Shown here: positions 50,227 through 60,129 of the stretch, one piece after another | How positions within the stretch are numbered: position 1 is the first letter of the stretch | Layout of the letters: each line of letters opens with the position of its first letter | Origin: Lentinus brumalis | Taxonomy: Eukaryota > Basidiomycota > Agaricomycetes > Polyporales > Polyporaceae | Assembly: GCA_001792895.1 (NCBI GenBank) | Contig: MARA01000003.1 | Span: forward strand, 744,001 to 808,000 | Direction: 5' to 3' | DNA length: 64,000 nt | The notes under the pieces: model-generated | What the model was told of the DNA's origin: nothing | The model's database searches: none | The model's input: only the letters and a program-made list of their open reading frames with translations | Program-made: the position numbers and the translations under genes

Positions 50227-50496
50227 ATGGCCAACCCCAGAAACGTGAGTCCGTTCCCAACCTCTTCGCCCTTCGATGTCAGCCTGACGTCGTCGCCACC
50301 AGGTTGCTCGTGCCAGTGGTCTCAGTACCTCCGTACGCCTTCTCACTTGTTCCGTATCCTCACACCCCTTGACAGAGGCCGCTGGCATCTCCAACCCCAA
50401 CGGTACGCCAAGGTCATCGCGGAGCACCGAGGTCGACGTCCGAGCTTGGGGCGTGAGGGCACTCGGCCAGCCACGCGTACACAGGATCCGGGGTAA
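50227..50496 (+). CDS. Candidate Con-6-like small protein
   Basis: Three possible exons: ATGGCCAACCCCAGAAAC (50227-50244), a short one after the AG at 50303-50304, and one after the AG near 50377. Joined they read MANPRNVARASGLKAAGISN then PNG. This resembles the start of the fungal Con-6 family (short hydrophilic stress or conidiation proteins with the pattern NPNVxxGLKAxINNPN). After PNG the expected continuation (acidic, with EEAK) is not seen in one frame; another frame gives YAKVIAEHR. Either the frame is broken by a lost base, as elsewhere in this window, or the resemblance is chance. The end coordinate is that of the second frame. Confidence 0.3.
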   Translation: MANPRNVSPFPTSSPFDVSLTSSPPGCSCQWSQYLRTPSHLFRILTPLDRGRWHLQPQRYAKVIAEHRGRRPSLGREGTRPATRTQDPG

Positions 50497-50701
50497 CAGT
50501 GATACTGTGGTCGTGATCCAAGAACGTTACAGGCGTCGTGAGTTTTCCGCGATTCCGAAGCAACAAAAACGCTCCCAGCTATTCGACACGGATGGAACTG
50601 AAAGACGACCGAAGGCCACTAATATGCTAATATGTAGGTATGTATATGCATCGAGAGATCGAGAGACTATATGCATGCGGTGTGGGCGATGTGTATGTGT
50701 A

Positions 50702-50718
50702 GGGGGGGGGGGGGGGGG
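50702..50718. repeat. Homopolymer of 17 G
   Basis: An uninterrupted run of seventeen G on plus in the 3' flank of the minus-strand gene. It is followed by short TAGA repeats at about 50825-50843. Confidence 0.9.
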
Positions 50719-50882
50719 CGCGAACGGAAGCAATTGAACGAATGATGATAACCCAGCAGTTGGGGCATGTGCATGATGACTATAGGCGCAAAGCAGGGAG
50801 AAGCCAGGAAAGCTGTAAGGTAGAGAGATACATAGATAGATAGAAACCGAATAAGGAAGAGGGACGTGCATAACATGGACCA

Positions 50883-53555
50883 CTACTTGATCTTGCGGAG
50901 CTGCTTGATCGCGGCGTGCATCTCGAGCTCCTTCGTCTGGGCCAGCCGGCGGCTCTCGCGGAAGAAGTACTTGCTGCGTGTCTCCGCCGCGACCTCGACC
51001 GTCGTCGAGAATGCGCGTCCATAGGCTTGCTGCGACAACACGTCCGGCTCGCTGTTCGACCGGTTGCGGTCGGTGCGGTCGTTCCCGCTTGTGCTAAGCC
51101 GCTCCCTCGAGGGCATCGACGTGGTCGGAGTCGGCGGGGCCCGCTCGTGCTTGTCGCTAGACGACGTGGTCGACTTCGTCGAGAACGTAGACTTGGTAGG
51201 CGTCGGAGGCTGCGCAGAGGAGAACGTAGACTTGGTCGGTGTCGGGGGCTGCGGCGGAGCCTGTCCTCGGCGCCCTCCGCTCGTCCCGCTCTGGCTGCGT
51301 TGTCCTGAACTGCGGCCGGAGCTCTTGCGCGAGCGCGGCTCCTCGAGAGGTGGCATACCCGAGCTGAACTGGCGCGCGGACGTGGAAGACGAAGGCGTTG
51401 GGGGATCGTCTCCGCCGACTCGGAGCGGTACGTCGAGTACAGCGAGGGGACGGGGGGCACGGGTGGGACAGGATCGGCAACAGGAATGGGCGGTAAGGCC
51501 TTCGACGCGGCAGCCAGGGGACCGACGGTGATGGATCCTCCGTTACGAGCATGCCTGTGATGTCTTGCAGGCCGACGCCAAAGAACCGCGACAGCTTGGC
51601 AGCGCGCATACGGCGCATGCGGAACAGTGGGTCCGACGGACTCGTCTCGGACGCACTCTTCGGCCCTGACAGCGGCGAAGAGGCTTCGAGGGGCGAGAGA
51701 GGTGGTGGGGAAGCCGAGGAAGACCCCCAGTGGAACATGTTTAGAAAGGGTGGGGGGCTCGCACGGAAGGACGCACGGGCCGGGTATTGCAGCGGAGCGG
51801 ACGATTGCTGTGAAGGGGCATTCGACGGTGTGATTGAGACGACCGACGCGTTGGCAACCGACTGCTGGCTGGGCGAAGAGACTGGGAGACCGAGTGGGGA
51901 GGCCGGGCGCAAGTCCGTGTGCGACCCGTTCTTGGAGTTCAGATAGGGCAGCAGCACGGACTCGTCGTCTCCCTCGACCGAGGCTCCGGCGTATGTTGCA
52001 TACTCACCCGAAGGGGGTCTCGACGGAACGCCTGCAAAAATCAGCGGTGAAAGATTCTCGCCCGTGGTCCCGTCTTCGCTCTTCCGCCGCCGGGCACCAT
52101 CAACTTCTGGCGCAGAGAAGTTGCTGGCGACAGATACGAATGTCGCGCAGGAATGTCGCCTGCGGTGGGCAACGGTGAGCGCAACAGACACCGAATCATC
52201 CGCAGCGCCCGGACGGATGTTCGTGATCTGGTACAAGGCTGGGGGCGGGTCGTTTCCAAACATCTGCGCAGGGCAGCACGCAACGTTCAGAAGAGATAGC
52301 GAACAACGAAAGATATGACGCACCTGGTTCATCTTGCGCGCACGTCGCACGTTCAGCGCCCGCTGCTTCTCCGTCAGCGGTCGTGCCAGATCCTCATCCG
52401 GGTCCGTCTCTATGTCGGAGTCCTGCGCCATGGGGGTGGCCCGTCTCACTGTCTCGACTGCTGCCCCGGCAGTGTTCGGGCGGCGCTTCTTCACTGACAA
52501 GCTGCTCTTAGACTTCCTGTGCAGGACTCGGTGCTTCTCAACCTGGAATGGCGCATCCTTTGAGTCACCGCGAACGAACGTCCTTATGTCCAAGCTCAGG
52601 CGGCGTCTCGGATGCGAGCGGTCATGATTGGCGCTCCCGGGCCCCTGGATCGAGTCCCACGAAGCCTCCGCGAAGGACATGGTTGATGGAGACGCGAGAG
52701 CGGAGCGGGCCAGGGGTGTTGGTGCACGTAATAGCATCTCCGGAGGGATGTTCTCACCCAGCTGACGCGCAAGTTTCGCGGCACGAGCACGGTTCACCTG
52801 TTCGGGGTCCGCTCGGGGAAGAGGATAGAAGACGCGGTGGAATCGCGTCGTTGTCTTGACTCGACGGAGATGAGGGAATCTCGCCGTGAAGGGCCAATTG
52901 TCTCCTTGCCGCTGTCACCCGAGACGCGGACAGATGAAACGGGAGAAGCGGGAAGAGGTGCGAGGGTATGTGAATACGGGAAGGCAGCCGGGGACGCGGG
53001 CGAGGTTCGCGTAGTGAGTGCCGCTGGTAGAATAGCAAGTGACGGACGGAGAGACGCGAGAGAGCGGGTACGCTGCACCTTGCTCTGCCGTGCAGACTTG
53101 TTATGGCCCACGGTGGCGCTACGGTGGAGGTTGCTGAGCGAACCTTTGCGCTCAATTCCCGGTGGTGGCCCCGCAGGCGAAGACTGCGAGGAGCTGGACG
53201 CGGAAGTGGAGGGTTCTTCCAGGAGGCCGGCGAGGCGCAGGTCGTCAGCCTCCTCCATGGACACGGGGATGGGCACCTCTCCGAGGATGCGGCTCAACTT
53301 CCTCGTCTTCCGGAGCAGCTTCATCTTCTCGCTCGGGTCGAGACCGTCGGCAAGAGAGATAGCAAGCACAGGCTGCTCTGGTTTGGAATACAGGGACGCG
53401 GATACTAGCGGGCTGTGGGGCGAGGGAAAGCCGCCACGCATCGGGGAGGGCTGGGGCTTGTGGTGCTCCTTGGACCGGGTAGACGAGGACGCCCTTGACA
53501 AGGGGAGACTAAGAGAGAGCGCGAAGCTCTTACGGTTTGGGTTTGACAGAAGCAT
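50883..53555 (-). CDS. Conserved disordered basidiomycete protein (three frame breaks)
   Basis: Start at 53555 (MLLSNPNRKSFALSLSLPLS), stop 50883-50885. Ordered-looking blocks sit among Ser/Pro-rich disorder: SEKMKLLRKTRKLSRILGEV, NRARAAKLARQLGENIPPEM, RRLSLDIRTFVR, KHRVLHRKSKSS, LTEKQRALNVRRARKMNQMF, RMRRMRAAKLSRFFGVGLQD and a C-terminal helix (TRSKYFFRESRRLAQTKELE). Two basic RAAKL-type repeats and a duplicated PPTPTKSTFS are notable. One 60-nt intron at the RKMNQ/MFGND junction is a stop-free multiple of three. Frame breaks at G runs 52815-52818, 51517-51520 and 51400-51404 are each repaired by one base, giving FPRADPEQVNRAR, SVPLAAASKALPP and ETIPPTPSSSTSARQ. I do not know its function; the basic helices suggest a binding or scaffold role, which is inference only. 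Confidence 0.7.
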
Positions 53556-54397
53556 GGCTGAGGCGTGTCCGACTCCGAGTGCGGTGGCAGAGGGCGCAGT
53601 ATTAGAGCCAGCGGTGCGGCGGAAAATGACTGATGGGGAGATGGGGGCGTCGACTAGTTCAGACTGTACATGTGAAGGCGGACGATTAGAGGCTCACAAA
53701 AGCAGGGAGCAAACAGGAAGGAGGGAGCTCAACGGGACGAGGAGGAAGACATGGGGCCAGCAGCCCACGGAGATGGGCGCAAAGGATAAGAAAGCGCGAG
53801 AAGATAGAGACGGGCCATGGTGCATTTGTTCTGTTGCCCGGAACTGAGGAACTCGTGTCCCACAAGACGCGTCCGCGGCAAAACCAGCCTGGATACGTTC
53901 TTGCTGTCCCTATCAGGCAACAACAACCCCGCTCCCACGCCTTCTGATCCCATCTCCCTTTCCGGCTGTCCCGCCCGCCCCGGATTGGCGGGCAGCTCGC
54001 CGGCCAATGGCGTGGACACCGGATAACTCGTAGCGCACGCTGCGAGCTGGCCGCTCCTCCTCCGCGCTCGGACGCCGTCGCAGGAACCCGCGTGCTGCGC
54101 CAATCCAATGGATTATGCAAGTGCCACAACGAACAGCCATAGCAGTATCTACGTATGCAAAGTGCGAATATTGGAATGCAGGACGGATGCAACACAATGA
54201 GAGGATATGTAATGATGAGACTCCTGGCGAGCGACGAGAGGCTAACAAACGGTTCCAGTCCAACTAAAGTAACGACTACGAATGCGATGCGAATGTACAG
54301 AGAATGCAATGCAATGCGACAGATACACGATGCGACACAGCGACCCGACACCTACCCGACATCACCTCACCGCCCCAAGGCCAGTGCGGCGACAGTC
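53556..54397. other. Intergenic region
   Basis: Promoter of the disordered-protein gene and 3' flank of the Sec7 gene, both on minus. Pyrimidine-rich on the minus strand near 53560-53800. No gene recognised. Confidence 0.5.
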
Positions 54398-57300
54398 CTA
54401 CAAGTCGAGCATGGTCACTGTCGCACCAGGCTGCTTATCGTACGGGCTTAGACTGCTCCGCCTCGGCGGCGAGGATGTCGACGTGGGAGTCGCAGCCGTG
54501 TCCTCAGGGAGCTCGGGCGTGCTCACCTCCTCACGCGCGTGCTTCCCAAACAGAATGGACATCCGGAGGTCCGACGGCAGCTTCACCAGAGACACCCGCT
54601 TCGCAGCCCGGGTCTTGTTCCATTCCTCGGCCTGTTCCTCAGCCATCTCAGGTGCGGTGTAGAACTTCTCATGCGCCCCGCCCTCGTCCGTGGTCGTCGT
54701 GCTGTCCATCGAGTTCTGCGCAGCGAGCGGCGTTGCCCGCTGGCGTTCTGGCGAGTCAAGGAGCGAGTTGTCGGATGCAGTGTAGCTTCCACGCTCGACC
54801 GGTGATGTCGTGGATGAATGCGGCGAGCTGACCGTCACGGTCGCACTGCGTTGCCGACTGTGCCACGCCGACGATGTCCCAGACCCCGCAGATTGGAACG
54901 AAGCTGCCATGGAGGAGTCCGGACCACCAGGATGTGCCGACCTCCCCGTGCGGGGAATGGTGACGGGTGATGAGGATGATTGCGGCTCGGTCTGATCCAC
55001 GTACGCGGACAATGTGAGTTTGGGTAACCGCTCCCGTTCGGCTTCTTCGACACGCTCAGCCTCCCGCTCCACGGCGCGGTCGTGCTCCCGCTGACTTGCG
55101 AGCTTCTCCGTCGCAGCACGCATTGCCAGCTTCTTGGTTCGCTGCCAATCGCGCTCCTCCGCCGCAAGGTCCGCAGTCAGGACATCATGATGGCAGACCA
55201 ACTTCTCCATGTCGAGCCGGACCTGCATGACGCGCTTCGCGACGTTCTGCACGGCCGCCTGCACCCTGTCACGTGTCGCACGCTGGAACGGGGTCAAGAC
55301 GGCCAGATTCCGAACGAAGCGCATGTCCGTATCGAGCTGCGTCCTCGCCAGCGCGATCTTGGCCTTGAGGTCCTCCACCTTCGACTTGATGATCTCCGGG
55401 CGAGAAGATAGCCGTGGCTTCACGTCACCGCTGGAGCGCCCCGTAGGAGAGAACCCCGGAGAACCGAGCACAGACTCCAAGCTGTATGCACGCTTCCGCG
55501 AGGAGCGTATGCTCATCTCGTCCAGCGACCGCCACTTGGCAGTAGCAAGCTCGGTCTTGACCTCGTCGAAGGTCGCCTTGAACAGCCGAGACGAGTTCTC
55601 GTACGGTGGGGTGGTGGGGTCGGAGCTGATCGACACGTTAGTACTGTGTCTAGCGCGCGAGCCTTCCGCACTAGCGTTGGATGGCAACGTCGGTTCCGAG
55701 TCCCCGGCACCGCGGGAGAGGATATCGAGATCCTCCGACATCCTGCCGTTCCACGTGCGCACCAGAGGCGAAGGCGTCTGCACCAAGTTATGCTTGACGT
55801 CCTTCAGGTGAGATGCAGCAGCGGCCATACCCGTCAGCTCGATGTCCCTGCTCGAGAGACCCAGTGAACGCATGCGAACGCCAGCGGTCTTGAATGCGCT
55901 TGCGTAGTTGATACGCGCGATCCACTCGTTCATCTCCCTCTCGTCCTGCGCTTGTAAGAGAAATTGACGGCCATCAGGCATGACGAGTCGCAATGTGTTG
56001 GCGTACTAAAGAGTCACTTTAGCCTCCGAAACAGTCGGGAAATCAGAACGGCTGCGCACCTTAGTGTACGACTTGTCAAACACAGCTATCGTATCGCGCA
56101 CCGATAGCATCTCGTCGGGTTGGGGTAGTGACGTCTGGGGAAGAACTTGCCCGTTTGTGCGTTGGGCCTGAGTTTGGATGGTGCTGGCCCAAGTCGTGTC
56201 CCGGAAGAAGAGCAGCTGCGATCCCGTGAGCAGCACAGACCACTCCCGCCATTTCCGGCTAAGCGCACGTCGGCCACCCTCGATAATATCCTCCTTACGG
56301 AGCAACAGTCCGACTTTCGAGACCTTGACAACAAACACGCCACCAGAAGCCGGAGGGAGCGGGGGGAGCGAACCCAAGGAGCTTTGGAACATTGGACCGG
56401 GACCGCCCGCCACGGTCATGCCAAACCAGGGAGAGGCGAGGTACCTGTTCTCCAATCCGACAACTTCGACCATGCTTGCGAGTGCGAATGCTCGCTGTAG
56501 TTCATCTTCGTTCCAGGGGCCAGCAGTGCCTTGATAGAAGTATGGGCTTTCAGCGGGGACGAGAGCACGCACGTCGACCCGGAGCTCATCGAGGAGGTTC
56601 TATGCCAATTTTCAGCGTTAGCAGACCCACAAGAAGACAGCGAAGGTACGACATACCCGTGTTATGAGGTAGTATGGGTCGATCTTGTTGCTCTTCCCGA
56701 GAAGAGTCGAACCAGAGCCATTCAGTGCGCCAGGGGACGGTGCGTTGATGGTAGACATCCGACGTGATATAGCCTCAGGCACCAGGCCCCGCTGCCCATT
56801 CACGTCTAACGGATCCTCAATGAAAATGAAAGGGGCGAACACAATGTTGTCATAGAAGCACTGAGAGACATCAACGACAATTTCCCTACTAGCGAGTATA
56901 TGGTGGACTCACGTCGAGGACCTCCGGGGCCACACCCGGCAGACGCGTGTTCTTGATATAGTCCGGTTTGGTCATCTTCCGTTTATTGGACTTGTTAAAT
57001 GCATCGGTGTGCAACATTATAAGGCTGAATGCTAGGATATAGGGATGATCTGTGACATTTGAAAACCGTCAATGATCCACCGAGAAATCGTGAAGCACGG
57101 GGCTTACCATCGGACGCGAATAAGTTAGGATTACATTGAACATATCGTGCAGCGAAAGCCTCGATAACCCGGTCGATCTGCTGTGTTTCGCGCGGAAGAC
57201 CCACTTCCATGAGTAACTTGCGCAGCGCCACATCAAGAGGATCTCCGACAAAGTTGAAGCGCTCGATATAAATATGCAGTGCTCGAGCGTGGAAGGCGTC

Positions 57301-58997
57301 CGCACTACACAGGTGTGAGACAAATCATCGTGAGGACGGACGGACAGGCAGACTTACCTGGAAGCCAGAACAGTCGCTACTTCCGTCTTGCTGACAGCCT
57401 CCACCAGTCTCTGCAGGTAGACCTCCGGCGACTCCTCGTCAGCCCTCGGTTTGGGAATGTCAACAGAGGGTTTGGAGAGAGATGGTCGTGACGACCCAAG
57501 ACTCGACGGTGGTGACGTCAAACCCTGCCCATCGAGGATATTCGGCGAACTGGTGGAAGTCGGAGTTTGTGAGTTGCTCGACGAACCGCCGAAAAGGTTC
57601 ACCGAGAGGCGGTGGAGAAGGGGTGGATTGGTCTGTGCACGTGTGCGTGGCTCGGAATGCGGGGGCGGTGGAAGCAGCACTGGCTGCTCTTGCGGTGTCG
57701 GAAGAGGAGAAGACGTGGGAGAAGTCATGAAAGGACGCGACTCGGCAAAGAAGGACAGGCGGGGACTTGTACCGGAATCGGCTGTTTGAGGGCGCTGGGA
57801 TCCACGCCGTCGCCGCATGTGAATGGAGGCGGTAGGGACTGGAGGAGACTGGTCGGGAGACTGCCTTGCGTCGTCTTTCTTCGGGGAAGATTGCTTCCGA
57901 CTGCGCTCGGAATGCCGTCTCTGCAAGTCCGGTGGATAATTTGCAGAGAGACCAGGTGATGGTACAGGGGTGTTCATGTTGAAAGGGGACACCGGTGGAA
58001 AAGCAGGGAGCGTGGGCTGAGGCGTGGGTGAGGGTGGTGCGAGGGCGGGCTCAGGACGCGAATGGACTCTCTTGCGAGACCAGAATGAGCTCTTGCGAGT
58101 CAAAGGCTTCTGGTCGGGAATAATGGCATCGTTATCTGTCTCTCGTTGCTTGCCCTTGATGTCGGATGACATCAAGCTCAACGGACCCAAGGATAGACCT
58201 CGTGTGCGCCTGCGTTCCCTGATGGCAGATGCAGGGGGGTCGTCAGCAGCGCTGCCAGGTTCCCTGTGGAAGCTCTTCGCGTGACGAATACTCAAGCTAC
58301 GAGGTTGTGCTCTGGACGTGATTGGCGACTGCGGTGGGAACAACGACACGGTGTTGACCTCCAAGGAGGATGAAGAAGCAGAGACACCAGGTACACCATG
58401 GGGAAGACCGAGACCGAGAGCAGCTCGGGCAAGCACTACTGTCGGTTGGGACGCACTCGGGGACTCGCCCAGTGCGAAGGATGAACGAGAGCAAGGTTGC
58501 AGAGAAGACGCACGCGACGACGCAACCGAAGCAACAGCCGACCTGCTCTCGGCCTGAATCCTCGCCTGTCGCGTAGTATCATCACTCTCATGCAGGGAAT
58601 GCGGGTCCGGGGATAGTCGATTGGGAGGCGTGAGTGAAGGCGGACTAGCGTTGGGGGTCGGTGGGAGGTCCTTGTCCCTGGAGTGCAGAGAAGAGGGACT
58701 CAGAGCCTGACCTGAGTCGGTATGCATCACGCCTAGCTCGTCTGTGGACATCGCGGCCGTGATCCTGGGAGCATGCGCCGGCGTGCCGCGCCGTCTCCAT
58801 AACGGAAGGGAGAAGAAATGAGTGGTAGTCTCCGTAGTGGTCGTTACGATGTGCGCGGTGGTAGTCGTCGTCGCTGTCGCGAATACGGCGGGGTCGGAAT
58901 GGTCCTGGGAATATGGCGGGGGCGCGGTCGCGATGTCGGGGTTGCGAGTTGTCCTAGCTGGAGAACCCTTGGTCGATAGGCCAAATAGAGCGACCAT
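54398..58997 (-). CDS. Arf guanine-nucleotide exchange factor, Sec7-PH (Syt1-like)
   Basis: Start chosen at 58997 (MVALFGLSTKGSPA); an earlier in-frame ATG at 59180 is possible. About 530 disordered Ser/Pro-rich residues precede the Sec7 domain: ADAFHARALHIYIERFNFVG, DPLDVALRKLLMEVGLPRET (the Glu of RET is the catalytic finger), QQIDRVIEAFAARYVQCNPN, DHPYILAFSLIMLHTDAFNK and KPDYIKNTRLPGVAPEVLDC. A PH domain follows (GVFVVKVSKVGLLLRKEDII, REWSVLLTGSQLLFFRDTTW, YANTLRLVMPDGRQFLLQAQ, REMNEWIARINYASAF), then a predicted coiled coil (KSKVEDLKAKIALARTQLDT) and a disordered tail. Order and motifs match fungal Syt1-type ArfGEFs acting at Golgi/endosomal membranes; PH and coil would give membrane targeting and dimerisation. 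Exons are in frame at every junction tested. Confidence 0.92.
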
Positions 58998-59416
58998 GCC
59001 GCGTCCGCGGAGGAGCAGAAGAGAGGAATAAGCTAGCTGGGCTCCAGGATTGCAGGCGGGCAGCGGGGTGAGGAGGAGGAGATGGTCGTCGGTCTCGTCC
59101 AACTCGCGCGGATTCGTTCCTGCTGAGTGCTCTGACCGCGGTCGATCGCCTGCCTCTTTCGGCCTACGTCTGCCAATCACGTGGCGGACCCGTAGCGCCC
59201 GGCGAGCTACTCGACGTCCGACAGCGTCCGACGTCCAAGTCTACCCGTTCCTCGCGGCCGTCTTCCTACGCATCGCCTTGCAACCTCTGGTCAAGCTCAT
59301 TCACTGTCAGCAGTCAGCTCGGATAGGGCAGCTTGTGAACGTCATTTCAAGTGGCCCGAGGACGAGCAAAGCGTGTATAGTATCGTCACATCCCACCCTA
59401 CTACAGCAGTTGAGTT
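58998..59416. promoter_or_regulatory. Divergent intergenic region, ArfGEF and small gene
   Basis: 419 bases between two divergent starts. No clear motif; the earlier ATG at 59180 (-) lies inside. Confidence 0.4.
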
Positions 59417-59883
59417 ATGGGTGAAGCCAACTCTCCCAATCAGTTCGTCCTCTGTGTCACCCAGTGGTGGCGAGGAAAGGATTCTGAGGGAAACCTTATG
59501 CCCCTGCATTGGGCCCTGAAGGCCTGACCTGTGACACCTCTGGGACCGACAATTCCCAGGCAGGAAATGTCTACAACGCCGCCGGCAACATCGACACTTT
59601 CTGCTATGAGGCCGAGAGGAATGTTCCCATCCGCCACGATGGTTGGCGTGGTTCTCTCGTCGTCGGCCGCATCCCCGTTGCCTCTCTCAATCAGTTCGAG
59701 CGCATCCTCTCACAGATTCCCGTCACCCGCCACGATCCATGTTGGAACTGTCAGAACTGGGTTTGGCTCTCCCTCCGTGAACTCAGGCAGGCGGGCTTCG
59801 CCATTGATCCTGATTTGACGATGGCACGCCTGCGCGGCGATATGTTTGGGCTGCTCGAAGCTTGGGAGACCGGAGACATATAG
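59417..59883 (+). CDS. Small agaricomycete family protein of unknown function
   Basis: ATG at 59417 (MGEANSPNQFVLCVTQWWRG), stop at 59881-59883, about 155 residues. The first 35 codons and the rest are in different frames; one extra G or C in the run 59511-59516 joins them as LMPLHWAPEGLTCDTSGT. Readable blocks: GNVYNAAGNIDTFCYEAERN, WRGSLVVGRIPVASLNQFER, PCWNCQNWVWLSLRELRQAG and FGLLEAWETGDI. The pattern (N-terminal WAL/WAP block, YNAAGN-DTFCYE, NCQNWVW) matches a lineage-expanded agaricomycete family of small single-domain proteins. The invariant Cys and His/Asn resemble a papain-like or NlpC-type layout, but I cannot show a catalytic triad. Function unknown. Confidence 0.6.
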
Positions 59884-60129
59884 GCAGACGAATATTCTGC
59901 GTTTGATCCACTGGTGGAGCTTGAGTGAGTGCGCTACTTCCTCCTGCATGCAGCCATTGGTAACGAAGCCATCGTTCGCGCGCAGCCTTGCGAGTGTCTT
60001 TCTTGGTGTACCAGTCACGGCAGGAACCGAATGAGCTCCATATGATGGAGATCGCATATTCATAAGACATGTGGCAACAAGCATGGGAATAGATGATAAA
60101 GTACAGCATAAAGATGTACGGTAGTTGGT
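59884..60129. other. Convergent 3' spacer
   Basis: Tail-to-tail region between the small gene (+) and the nucleoporin gene (-). Nothing recognised. Confidence 0.6.

Noticed and set aside
49514..50427. Overlapping antisense frames of 210 and 244 codons
   Set aside because: In GC-rich DNA mirrored open frames are common; neither has motifs, splice partners or sensible composition.
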